Below, one piece after another: positions 1-8,007 of a stretch of 64,000 nt of DNA. This stretch comes from UBA4312 sp002394635 (GTDB lineage Bacteria; Bacillota_I; Bacilli_A; Erysipelotrichales; Erysipelotrichaceae). The stretch lies in assembly GCA_946539765.1 (NCBI GenBank), contig CAMNHO010000003.1:1-64000 (forward strand). The letters are read 5' to 3'. The notes below the pieces were generated by a model that saw nothing but the letters and a program-made list of their open reading frames with translations, was not told the origin of the DNA and searched no databases. The position numbers were made by a program, and so were the translations under genes. The stretch's first letter is position 1. Each line of letters begins with the position of its first letter.

Positions 1-1298
1 CGTATCTGATCCCATACGGGTTCAAATAATACGAAAAAACACAATCCTTAAGAACATCGACGCTCTTTTCTGTGCTTCACTTGCGTTCAAATAATACGAA
101 AAAACACAATCCTTAAGAACATCGACGCTCTTTTCTGTGCTTCACTTGCGTTCAAATAATACGAAAAAACACAATCCTTAAGAACTTTGATTCAATCGCA
201 GAATCCGAAATTTCGTTCAAATAATACGAAAAAACACAATCCTTAAGAACCTTATCCCATACAATTGAATTGTTCGGACGTTCAAATAATACGAAAAAAC
301 ACAATCCTTAAGAACCTTGTATTGTGCCAGTCGTGCCTTAGCCAGTTCAAATAATACGAAAAAACACAATCCTTAAGAACGCACTATAAGTTATGTACGG
401 CATTTTGACTGTTCAAATAATACGAAAAAACACAATCCTTAAGAACCGCACATTAATAATTTTCATGTCGTCCTCGTTCAAATAATACGAAAAAACACAA
501 TCCTTAAGAACATATTTAGGTAACATTCAGGTGCATTATAAGTTCAAATAATACGAAAAAACACAATCCTTAAGAACCGAATGGAAATCGTTTGAATAGA
601 AAGGAAGTTCAAATAATACGAAAAAACACAATCCTTAAGAACCCATACCTACTTTCATTCAAATAAAAGTGAGTTCAAATAATACGAAAAAACACAATCC
701 TTAAGAACGTCGTTGTATGAATATTCAACAAAATACAAGTTCAAATAATACGAAAAAACACAATCCTTAAGAACCGTATGGATTCTCATAGCCAAACACT
801 GCGGTTCAAATAATACGAAAAAACACAATCCTTAAGAACTGCTTTGTCCCTAAAACTTGACTCGTTGTGGTTCAAATAATACGAAAAAACACAATCCTTA
901 AGAACTGTATAGCTATGATTTCAACGACTTTCCTGTTCAAATAATACGAAAAAACACAATCCTTAAGAACTTTGTTAACTGCCATATCAATCTCCTATCA
1001 GTTCAAATAATACGAAAAAACACAATCCTTAAGAACCTCAAACAGATCGTAATGTCTAAACGTGAGTTCAAATAATACGAAAAAACACAATCCTTAAGAA
1101 CTGGATCACATTCATTAGATTTGTTACATAAGTTCAAATAATACGAAAAAACACAATCCTTAAGAACACCATGTCGTACAAATAATCTCTAAGACCGGTT
1201 CAAATAATACGAAAAAACACAATCCTTAAGAACCGTTTTTACGAGCGATTAAAAGTAAAATCGTTCAAATAATACGAAAAAACACAATCCTTAAGAAC
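1..1298 (-). CRISPR. Type II-A CRISPR array, 20 repeats
   Basis: Twenty identical 36-bp repeats run from 20-55 to 1263-1298, separated by 19 complete spacers of 29-30 bp; bases 1-19 are part of a further spacer, so the array continues outside the window. On the plus strand each repeat begins GTTCAAATAATACG and ends ATCCTTAAGAAC. The array is transcribed on the minus strand: the repeat in that orientation is complementary to the antirepeat of the tracrRNA at 3498-3535, and the cas genes read the same way with csn2 next to the array. The repeat at 1263-1298 is therefore leader-proximal. The spacers at 56-84 and 121-149 are identical. No degenerate terminal repeat is seen. Confidence 0.98.
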
Positions 1299-1331
1299 TG
1301 TCACCATTATTCTATCATAAAAACGCTTTAT
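1299..1331 (-). promoter_or_regulatory. Very short CRISPR leader
   Basis: Only 33 bases separate the csn2 stop codon from the first repeat. Read on the minus strand the segment is AT-rich, contains TATGAT and TAGAAT as possible -10 hexamers, and ends GGTGACA against the repeat. No convincing -35 was found, so the array may be transcribed from within csn2, by read-through of the cas operon, or from promoters in the repeats. The leader-end motif used by Cas1-Cas2 for integration should lie here. Confidence 0.55.
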
Positions 1332-2210
1332 TTATCGATCATTTGAATAAACAGCGTTGCTAAACATTAAATAAAAACTTGATTTGGAATCATTAAATTG
1401 ATGGAAAAGTTGAATATTTTTTTCGGTTTGCTGGTTAATATATTGAATAATATATGGATGAAAAATATAGATATAGTTCTGTAATTCTTGAGGATCAAAT
1501 TCAAAGGTTTCTAGAAAGTTATATGGAGAAAGTTTCAAAATTGAGCAATCTTCGATCTTATTAGCGGCTTCAGAATCTATCTGATTGTTTTCAATTATAT
1601 AAATAGTATTGTTATCTTTGGATTTATATATCCAATTTAGAACATCTTCTGTAATAGGTAAATCTAAATAGACTATGTTCAATGTGTCTCTGTTTTCATA
1701 AAGTAACAGATTATATAGAACAAGATATTTATCAATCAAAGATAACTCTACGCCTTTGATTTCCATCATCTGTAAAATTAAAGAAACATCAAAAGATTTT
1801 AAATCAATGTCTACATAAGAATTTAATCCTTTAGAAAGAATTTTCTTTAGCGCAAACATACCTTTATCAGTTTGAAGACTTTTTATTGACTCCCTTATGT
1901 AATCTATCGTCTGAAACATTTGCGGATTGTTTATGATAAACTCACTTGTCTCTGTATTCATTAAGGATTTAGATTTGAAATCAAAGTTTCCTTCTATAGA
2001 CGAATTGTATGGCAGATATATAAACTCCATTTCTTTAGGTTGGATGATATTTTCATACTCATCATATATTTTACAAAAATTCTTTTTCTTCTTTCCAAAA
2101 TATTGCTGTAGACATTCAATTAATAAATTTTTATAGTTATTATCTACTAGAATATTCAATTGTTTATCTAACGGAAATATCAATGTAGACTCATTTACCA
2201 GAACTTTCAT
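1332..2210 (-). CDS. csn2: CRISPR-associated protein Csn2 (divergent)
   Basis: A 292-residue protein encoded last in the cas operon, directly before the array. Position after cas9-cas1-cas2 and its size support Csn2, the ring-forming DNA-end-binding protein of type II-A spacer acquisition. The N-terminus (MKVLVNESTL) and the acidic, lysine-rich body fit the family, but I recognise it by context more than by motif. It is longer than the roughly 220-residue S. pyogenes type and shorter than the roughly 350-residue long form. The start has an SD (GGAGGG, 7 nt upstream) and overlaps cas2 by 20 nt, which suggests translational coupling. The gene is notably AT-rich. Confidence 0.82.
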   Translation of the reverse strand: MKVLVNESTLIFPLDKQLNILVDNNYKNLLIECLQQYFGKKKKNFCKIYDEYENIIQPKEMEFIYLPYNSSIEGNFDFKSKSLMNTETSEFIINNPQMFQTIDYIRESIKSLQTDKGMFALKKILSKGLNSYVDIDLKSFDVSLILQMMEIKGVELSLIDKYLVLYNLLLYENRDTLNIVYLDLPITEDVLNWIYKSKDNNTIYIIENNQIDSEAANKIEDCSILKLSPYNFLETFEFDPQELQNYIYIFHPYIIQYINQQTEKNIQLFHQFNDSKSSFYLMFSNAVYSNDR

Positions 2211-2529
2211 TATTCATCCCTCCAATCATCAAGGTTCTGTCTGTTGTGGTTATTTCTTCTTGTAAATTGTATTTATTATTGACGCTTATAATATTTTGAT
2301 ACTGCCGCTCTGTAACAACCATATAACGAACGTCTCCTTCCGCAGGTGTATTCGTTTTTAATCGTTTTGTAGCTGTTATGGCTGCATCATTGTTTATACA
2401 AAGTTTCGCATATACAGAATACTGGACCCGAAGATATCCTTCATTTTTTAAATATTTAACGAATTCCCGGTATCGCTTTAATTCTTGTTTAGTTTTTACA
2501 GGTAAATCAAAGAAGATAATTAACCTCAT
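2191..2529 (-). CDS. cas2: CRISPR-associated endonuclease Cas2
   Basis: Cas2 of about 112 residues, the small ferredoxin-fold partner of Cas1 in the spacer integrase. The start MRLIIFFDLPV carries the first beta strand with the family aspartate, and the sequence ends with a C-terminal tail containing IGGMNNESSGK. I place the start at 2529 rather than at the upstream in-frame ATG (2544): the internal ATG has GGAG 9 nt upstream, while the upper ATG has no SD and would overlap the end of cas1. The coding region follows cas1 by 4 bases and overlaps csn2. Confidence 0.93.
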   Translation of the reverse strand: MRLIIFFDLPVKTKQELKRYREFVKYLKNEGYLRVQYSVYAKLCINNDAAITATKRLKTNTPAEGDVRYMVVTERQYQNIISVNNKYNLQEEITTTDRTLMIGGMNNESSGK

Positions 2530-2533
2530 GAAT

Positions 2534-3433
2534 CTAATCTCCATTAAGCTGTATACCTCTGCTTAGATCCACTGTTAAAATGTCCACCGTTTTTTCATTT
2601 AAAAAACCAATATACGAATCAATAAGGTCTTCAATTGCATCGTTCAATCGAATCCATTTTGAATTTAATGATATCTTACTTTCGAGGATTTCGATCAGTT
2701 CTCTTTTATGCGCAATTGTAAAACTATCTTTTACATTCATATAAACCCAGATATCTACTATGCAACGTAAAGGTTCTATAAAATCATATGTTAAATTAAA
2801 TGGATTTGCTTCCCCTTTATGATGGATACCTAACTGCGTCAACAACCCTCGGGAAGCTATACATTTTGATATATAACTAGCTATAATTTTATAACCATAG
2901 TTCAATGCACCATTAATTGGACAAACTTCTTCTCTCTTAAAATCCTTTCCGAATAGTGTTTGGAAATATAGCTTTGCGCTTACAGCCTCCCGATTTGTTT
3001 GATCATCCGTATAAACCGTATCTCTGTACATTTTAAGCGTTTCAATACTAGAAGAATGGATTTGTAATAACTCCAACACTTCAATCTCAGTCTGTATTTT
3101 GTTTTCAATAATATACTTCCATAGCCGCTTTTTTCTAGTTACTTTCCAATGAATCTGTTTATTTAATTGTTTAAATACCAAAGAATGATTATTAAATGGT
3201 TGGAAAACCCCAACAGGATCATTCTTTGAATCACAAATAATTACATTTACATTATTCTCTACCAGCTTTGATAACAATGGTATTGTCATTGTCATTTTAT
3301 CGTGCGAAAAAATCACTGTGTCTATATCGTTTAACGGAATATTATGATATTCATTTCCAATCGTAATCTTCATTCTATTTAATGTTAGCGATACTGTACA
3401 TTCAGCACCGATAATAACGGTTTTCCAGCCCAT
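2534..3433 (-). CDS. cas1: CRISPR-associated endonuclease Cas1
   Basis: Cas1 integrase of 299 residues. The start MGWKTVIIG matches the typical type II-A beginning (MGWR/AGWRTVVV). The core shows the helical C-terminal domain with NREAVSAKLYF (conserved Glu), the histidine region LLTQLGIHHKG and the aspartate-bearing DFIEPLRCIVD. The open frame continues upstream to 3514, but those 27 codons are the tracrRNA 3' half and its terminator and do not resemble Cas1, so 3433 is preferred. No Shine-Dalgarno precedes this ATG because the terminator occupies the space. Expression therefore requires read-through of the tracrRNA terminator or an unseen promoter. Confidence 0.93.
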   Translation of the reverse strand: MGWKTVIIGAECTVSLTLNRMKITIGNEYHNIPLNDIDTVIFSHDKMTMTIPLLSKLVENNVNVIICDSKNDPVGVFQPFNNHSLVFKQLNKQIHWKVTRKKRLWKYIIENKIQTEIEVLELLQIHSSSIETLKMYRDTVYTDDQTNREAVSAKLYFQTLFGKDFKREEVCPINGALNYGYKIIASYISKCIASRGLLTQLGIHHKGEANPFNLTYDFIEPLRCIVDIWVYMNVKDSFTIAHKRELIEILESKISLNSKWIRLNDAIEDLIDSYIGFLNEKTVDILTVDLSRGIQLNGD

Positions 3434-3437
3434 AAAT

Positions 3438-3535
3438 CGAGAAATAAAAATGAGGCAGCCACTATTAGCTGCCTCTGATAGATTACGAATCAATCTTATT
3501 CTTCCAGATTGCATTCTTTCGTATTATTTGACAAC
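3438..3535 (-). ncRNA. tracrRNA
   Basis: Read on the minus strand, 3535-3498 is an antirepeat (starting GTTGTCAAATAATACGAAAG) that pairs with the whole crRNA repeat. There is a 24-bp helix with G-U wobbles, a 2x2 internal loop (GG opposite AA), a 6-bp helix and a 2-nt bulge near the other end. It is followed by a small nexus-like hairpin (AGATT, 7-nt loop, AATCT; 3476-3497) and an intrinsic terminator (GAGGCAGC, 8-nt loop, GCTGCCTC, then ATTTTTATTT; 3441-3475). Length is about 98 nt. The internal loop near the crRNA 5' end matches the characteristic bulge of II-A crRNA:tracrRNA duplexes. Confidence 0.95.
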
Positions 3536-3538
3536 GAT

Positions 3539-3567
3539 ATTATAGCACTTCTTTTGACATCTTCCAA
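3539..3567 (-). promoter_or_regulatory. tracrRNA promoter inside the cas9 3' end
   Basis: On the minus strand TTGGAA (3567-3562), a 17-base spacer and TATAAT (3544-3539) form a good sigma-A promoter. The -10 overlaps the cas9 stop codon, and start of transcription 6-7 bases later falls at about 3533-3532, at the beginning of the antirepeat. The tracrRNA can therefore be made independently of cas9 mRNA. Confidence 0.8.
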
Positions 3568-6500
3568 GAGAAAGGTTCTTTTTTAATCTTAGAATACATT
3601 CCTGGTTTCTTTTTCGGACCGGAAATCATCAGTTTTCCTTGATCGTTATATTGATAACGAATTCCTAAAGGACTGTATTTTAATTTGATGTATTCTGCTT
3701 GGTTATCTACTTTGTTTACAGATGGTACATATTGTCCTATTATGGATCTTGGTGTACAATTTCGGTTTACTATCAAATTCAAATATGCAACCTTCTGCAG
3801 AAATTTTTGTAACATATTCTCCTTTTTCAAGATGTCTTTGATTGATTTATCATAATAATGATTATTGATTTCCATCAAATTATCAATACAGAAATTAATA
3901 ATATCCTCTATATTATAGTCCGAAAACTTCTTTTGTCCATTTGGATTTATTTTTCCTAATTTAAAGTCAAAATGTACAGCCAATGCCTTATGATAGAAAT
4001 GAACCAATTTATGAATTTCATTATAAGAAAAAATATAAAGGTGTTTCATCTCTAATCGTGGAACTGCAATTGAACCTATATTGAACTTTTGGATGGTATT
4101 ATTTTCAGTATCATAAATCAAATCATTTTTGAAAGCCCTGAATCGATAGTAATATGCTTTGATACCTCCGTTTTCGTCCAATAGTTCTGGAATCTTGTAA
4201 TAATCTTTTATCAGTTTTATATACTGTTTTTCATTGATATTACCGTTATTGTCTACAATGACCTTCGGAATATGGATAGCAGCATGCTTCCTACGGCCCT
4301 TTTTATCTGTATATTTGTAAAAGTCAACAGCACAACAATATACAGTATCAAAAACACGCTTATCATTATTCACCAATAACACATCTAATGGTCCAGTCTT
4401 TTTACCCTTTTTTGGCGAGTATAAAGTCTCATCAAAGAATTTTCCTTTATAGTTCTTTTCTACTTTTACAGAATACAAAGGTCTGGTATTTTTGATTTCC
4501 GCTATCAATGAATCATTATCATTCGGATAATTACCATAGGCTTTATGATAGGCTTGGCGAATGAATGTATTCAGTTTCTGTTTCTCGTTACCTTCCATTA
4601 CATTGCTTTCTTTTAATTGCTTTAAGAATGCCTGGTATTGCTTCATATTACCATGTCGATCATAATTTGGATAATATGCATTTAATACTTTATCCGTCAC
4701 AGCAACGGTTGCTGCATCCAATGCATGATGCTGATCTCCAATATCACGATTCTTTTTAATATTGAATGCATTACGATATACAGAAGTAAATGCTGCCTGT
4801 AAAGCCACAATGTGTGTATCATAGTCTTTTACCTGGTTATATGCACGTAATACAGACATAAATTCTCGAATAATATATCTTGTATCTACCAGGTTACGGT
4901 TGATAAAGCCCATTGCCTCTTCCGTGGAAGCCAGTAATAACTGATTCTGTTTCTTCTCAGATATTGCTTTAATATCAAACAAAGCATGCACTCTGGCCTT
5001 AAATTGTTTCGTAGTTACTTGGTTCCCACTTTTTGAAAGTACAGCTTCAGACTCAATATATTCCAAAGGTATACGGTCTTTTTTCTTGGCGTTGTAATCT
5101 TTGTGGATCAACATTAAGTTATCCATTGAATCATCACCAAAACCACGTGGTAAGATATGATCCATTTCATAGTTTTCTAAATGATTAATATCTATCGGAT
5201 CTCCGGAAATCATATCTTGCCCATTCTGTCGGATATAGAGCTCTATTTTTCTCTTGTTTTTAGCTAAATGAACTTCAACTTCTTCCCATTCTGCTAAGCT
5301 CTCTTTCAATAAAATGTTTTTATTCTTTTGCTCTGTTACTTGTTTCTGTATATCTTTATAACAGGCATCCATTTTTGCGAAATGTTTAGCTGGTGCCTCT
5401 TTTTTCTGTGAAGTATCTTTAAGTTCTCTGGCCGTTTCTACAACTACTCTCTTTGGTACACCATATAGTTTGATAACCTCTTCATAGAGTTTAAAACATT
5501 CATTCAATGCACGAATGACCGGTCTCGAAATAGGAATGAGTGGCTTTCCGTTTTCAATCAACAAATCTACTGAGAGCTTAGAGTCCTTATTCAATTTCTT
5601 CAGATATTTATTAGACTCAAAGTTCAACGGTTCTCCATCTTTATCCACCGCATTTTGAATCAATGTCATTTGCTCATTTGTATAGGAATCCGTATTATCG
5701 CTAAACAGCATCGTCAACAGCGAATCCTGTTGTTCATTCATTCCTGTATTCATAATGAATTTCTTGGAGAAGGAATAGAAATTCTTTGACTTCAATTTTG
5801 CCAGTTTGGAAGCTGTTTTTTCGTCAAATCCTTCTCTTGTCATAAAGTATTCTTTTTTTGAAACTTCTTCATCAAACAGATTAATGTTTAGAATAATATC
5901 TTCGAGCTTATTAATTTTATCAGGATTTGTGAACAATTCTTCAATCGTATCTAGTTTCAATTCTGGTAAAACATTTGTGATAGCTAAGTATAAAGAGTAT
6001 TGATTATTAAACTTCTTTTTTGTTTCTCCTGATTTTGTTCCAAAAGAGTATAAATCTAATAAATCAGCTATGTCTTTATACGTAACTTTATTTCCCTTTA
6101 AAAATAGTTCATCAAAGATTTTAACTTTATCTGTTGTTTTTAGGTTATATATATCTTTTGCCTGTGTTTTCGCTGTCAATATATTAAGCTCATTCAAAAT
6201 ATTACACGTTTCCCCGATAAAAGATCCTTTTGGTAAGGCATATTCATCCGGTAAATAAGTACAATGAGAAATCATAGCTTTCTTCCATTTCTGGATACTC
6301 TCATATTCATCTACGCTGTTCTTTTTTGAATATTCATAGCTATACTTAAATTTCCCTGTTTTAGTCAACCACGCATTTTTAGCATCTGGAGATAATGGTC
6401 CGATATAGTATGGAATTCGTGCAGAAATAATCGTTGAACACACTTCGATAAACTCGTTAGTGATTTCTGGGTAGTACTTCTGCTGGTTCTTCAATATGGC

Positions 6501-7514
6501 CACTGCTTCTTTTACGTACAAACCATTAGGAAATTTATTCTCCAGGTTTCTTATCACGCGAAGCCTGTTTCCCAGTTTGCCATTCATTTTTGATTGAATC
6601 TTTTTAACTTCTTCTTTATATTTTGTTGGATCTTCTATCTCCATTTTTTGAATAGAAACTACATTTTCCAGTTTAGCTACATTGGAATCGCAAATATATT
6701 CATACTCTTTTAAGATTTTATGAACATTAATAAGATCATATAGTTCCACTACATCATTACAAAAATCATTCAAATCTTCTCTTTTTACAAGGTCATCCAC
6801 CTTCATGCTGACAGGCGCTTCCGGTATCAAAACAGATTCTGATATTTTTTCCAAATTAGCTTTGTATCCAGCTAATAAAGTACAAATATTCGTTAAAGCA
6901 TCTTTGCTTTCCGGATCGACTGTATAATCATCCTTTAAAGCATTTTTTAAATCTCTAGAGCCCATTCCTTTTTCAAAGATAACGTTCAGAATCTGTTTTT
7001 CAAAATCCTTAATATTTTCGTCAAAAGATACATATGGCTCTACTAATTGATAGAATTTTTCCTTGAACAGATCATAAGTGATGGTTTCGCGGGAAAAATC
7101 TATATTCTCGAGAAGGAAATGTCCTCTGGTTCCACAAATATTATAAAGGGCCAGGAACAACTCTCTTTTTGTCACTTTTTCGCGAATTGCTCTTTGTCTC
7201 AAATGATGCACTGTCTCATCTTGAGGTCTTGGGATTTCTTCGGTATCTGTGGTAAAACTTAGAAAGCCTTCTTTATCTATTTCCGTTTTAGAAAGAATCC
7301 CAAAATCATCAAACGCATCTTTTAATTGTTGTTTCCTCCATTTTTTTCTTCGAAGAGTTCTTCTAGCCGAGCGATTTTTTCTAGGGTCTGCAGCCGGTTT
7401 TGCTTCTTCAAACAGGCGTACACCCATATCAATCAGTTTTCCTTCTTCCTGATCAATAAGAGCCCATCCCACTGAACCAATGCCAATGTCTAATCCTAAT
7501 GTAAATTCCTTCAT
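3540..7514 (-). CDS. cas9: Cas9 RNA-guided DNA endonuclease (type II-A)
   Basis: Cas9 of 1324 residues, within the 1300-1400 range of II-A enzymes. RuvC-I is at the N-terminus (LGLDIGIGSVGWA, catalytic Asp9), followed by the arginine-rich bridge helix (RSARRTLRRKKWRKQQ) and a large recognition lobe. RuvC-II is VVVETAREL (Glu693). The HNH domain has YEMDHILPRGF (His786) with the downstream YNAKKKDR. RuvC-III is HHALDAATVA (His930, Asp933). A PAM-interacting domain follows. All nuclease residues are intact, so it should cleave both strands. SD AAAGGA lies 7 nt before the ATG. It is the first gene of the cas operon; its stop codon overlaps the tracrRNA promoter. Confidence 0.99.
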   Translation of the reverse strand: MKEFTLGLDIGIGSVGWALIDQEEGKLIDMGVRLFEEAKPAADPRKNRSARRTLRRKKWRKQQLKDAFDDFGILSKTEIDKEGFLSFTTDTEEIPRPQDETVHHLRQRAIREKVTKRELFLALYNICGTRGHFLLENIDFSRETITYDLFKEKFYQLVEPYVSFDENIKDFEKQILNVIFEKGMGSRDLKNALKDDYTVDPESKDALTNICTLLAGYKANLEKISESVLIPEAPVSMKVDDLVKREDLNDFCNDVVELYDLINVHKILKEYEYICDSNVAKLENVVSIQKMEIEDPTKYKEEVKKIQSKMNGKLGNRLRVIRNLENKFPNGLYVKEAVAILKNQQKYYPEITNEFIEVCSTIISARIPYYIGPLSPDAKNAWLTKTGKFKYSYEYSKKNSVDEYESIQKWKKAMISHCTYLPDEYALPKGSFIGETCNILNELNILTAKTQAKDIYNLKTTDKVKIFDELFLKGNKVTYKDIADLLDLYSFGTKSGETKKKFNNQYSLYLAITNVLPELKLDTIEELFTNPDKINKLEDIILNINLFDEEVSKKEYFMTREGFDEKTASKLAKLKSKNFYSFSKKFIMNTGMNEQQDSLLTMLFSDNTDSYTNEQMTLIQNAVDKDGEPLNFESNKYLKKLNKDSKLSVDLLIENGKPLIPISRPVIRALNECFKLYEEVIKLYGVPKRVVVETARELKDTSQKKEAPAKHFAKMDACYKDIQKQVTEQKNKNILLKESLAEWEEVEVHLAKNKRKIELYIRQNGQDMISGDPIDINHLENYEMDHILPRGFGDDSMDNLMLIHKDYNAKKKDRIPLEYIESEAVLSKSGNQVTTKQFKARVHALFDIKAISEKKQNQLLLASTEEAMGFINRNLVDTRYIIREFMSVLRAYNQVKDYDTHIVALQAAFTSVYRNAFNIKKNRDIGDQHHALDAATVAVTDKVLNAYYPNYDRHGNMKQYQAFLKQLKESNVMEGNEKQKLNTFIRQAYHKAYGNYPNDNDSLIAEIKNTRPLYSVKVEKNYKGKFFDETLYSPKKGKKTGPLDVLLVNNDKRVFDTVYCCAVDFYKYTDKKGRRKHAAIHIPKVIVDNNGNINEKQYIKLIKDYYKIPELLDENGGIKAYYYRFRAFKNDLIYDTENNTIQKFNIGSIAVPRLEMKHLYIFSYNEIHKLVHFYHKALAVHFDFKLGKINPNGQKKFSDYNIEDIINFCIDNLMEINNHYYDKSIKDILKKENMLQKFLQKVAYLNLIVNRNCTPRSIIGQYVPSVNKVDNQAEYIKLKYSPLGIRYQYNDQGKLMISGPKKKPGMYSKIKKEPFSWKMSKEVL

Positions 7515-7533
7515 AATATGTCCTTTCTTTGAT

Positions 7534-7598
7534 AGTTGCTAAATACTTACTATGATTATACTACATATGTATATTAAAGATACAAATATTTAGCAACT
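7534..7598 (-). promoter_or_regulatory. cas9 promoter flanked by a 12-bp inverted repeat
   Basis: TATAAT on the minus strand (7560-7555) with TTGTAT about 19 bases upstream is the best cas9 promoter. It is bracketed by a perfect inverted repeat: AGTTGCTAAATA at 7534-7545 and its complement TATTTAGCAACT at 7587-7598. The arms sit just upstream of the -35 and just downstream of the expected transcription start. This could be a paired operator or a hairpin-forming element; no regulator is identified in the window. Confidence 0.55.
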
Positions 7599-7646
7599 TT
7601 TTATATTTTTAGTAACCTTCTATTCAAAATTTATATGTTTGTTCCT

Positions 7647-7928
7647 TCATTTAATGATGTCGTTTACTTCATTTCCTATATTTGCACTTTTATTGACATT
7701 ATTTGTGTCTATTACATTTTTTGTTAAAGACTTCTTCTTTCTTATTATGTCCTCAGTACCTTTCTTCAGAAACGATGCTAATAGAGACATTCTAACCTGA
7801 ATATAACTAAACGGGAGTCCGTAGAGTCCTGCTTTGTTCATGTTATTTCTTACATAATATAAACATAATAAACCCGTGTCATGAATTTCTTCCGGAGTGT
7901 AGTCCTGTCATCCATCGATTGGTAACAT
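7647..7928 (-). pseudogene. Small gene with an early in-frame stop, function unknown
   Basis: An ATG at 7928 with a strong SD (AAAGGAAGG) opens a 94-codon frame on the minus strand interrupted by TGA at codon 7 (7910-7908). After the stop, the frame reads on without interruption (QDYTPEEIHDTGLLCLYYV, then NNMNKAGLYGLPFSY) to 7647. The only later ATG (7841) lacks a good SD. The protein is not recognised; it has no signal peptide or membrane segment and has a lysine-rich tail. It fills most of the space between cas9 and ruvB. A point mutation of a Trp codon (TGG to TGA) would explain the break. Confidence 0.5.
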
Positions 7929-7980
7929 ATGCCTTCCTTTTATAACCTTGTTACCTACTATAAAGATAAGAAAGAGCATC

Positions 7981-8007
7981 AAAAAAATCCCCTGATTTAG
8001 GGGATCT
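7981..8007 (-). terminator. Intrinsic terminator after ruvB
   Basis: On the minus strand ATCCCCT, a short AAATC loop and AGGGGAT are followed by seven T residues. It begins at the ruvB stop codon and ends the ruvAB unit. Confidence 0.9.

Noticed and set aside
3434..3514. N-terminal extension of Cas1 by 27 residues
   Set aside because: These codons are the tracrRNA 3' half and its terminator; the Cas1 family start MGW... lies at 3433.
7685..7712. Possible antirepeat upstream of cas9 (minus strand, CAAATAAT)
   Set aside because: Only eight consecutive matching bases and no terminator; the element at 3498-3535 is far better.
7908..7910. TGA read as tryptophan (alternative genetic code)
   Set aside because: Other genes in the window, such as iorA, end normally in TGA, so the in-frame stops at 7908 and 17181 are better explained as mutations.
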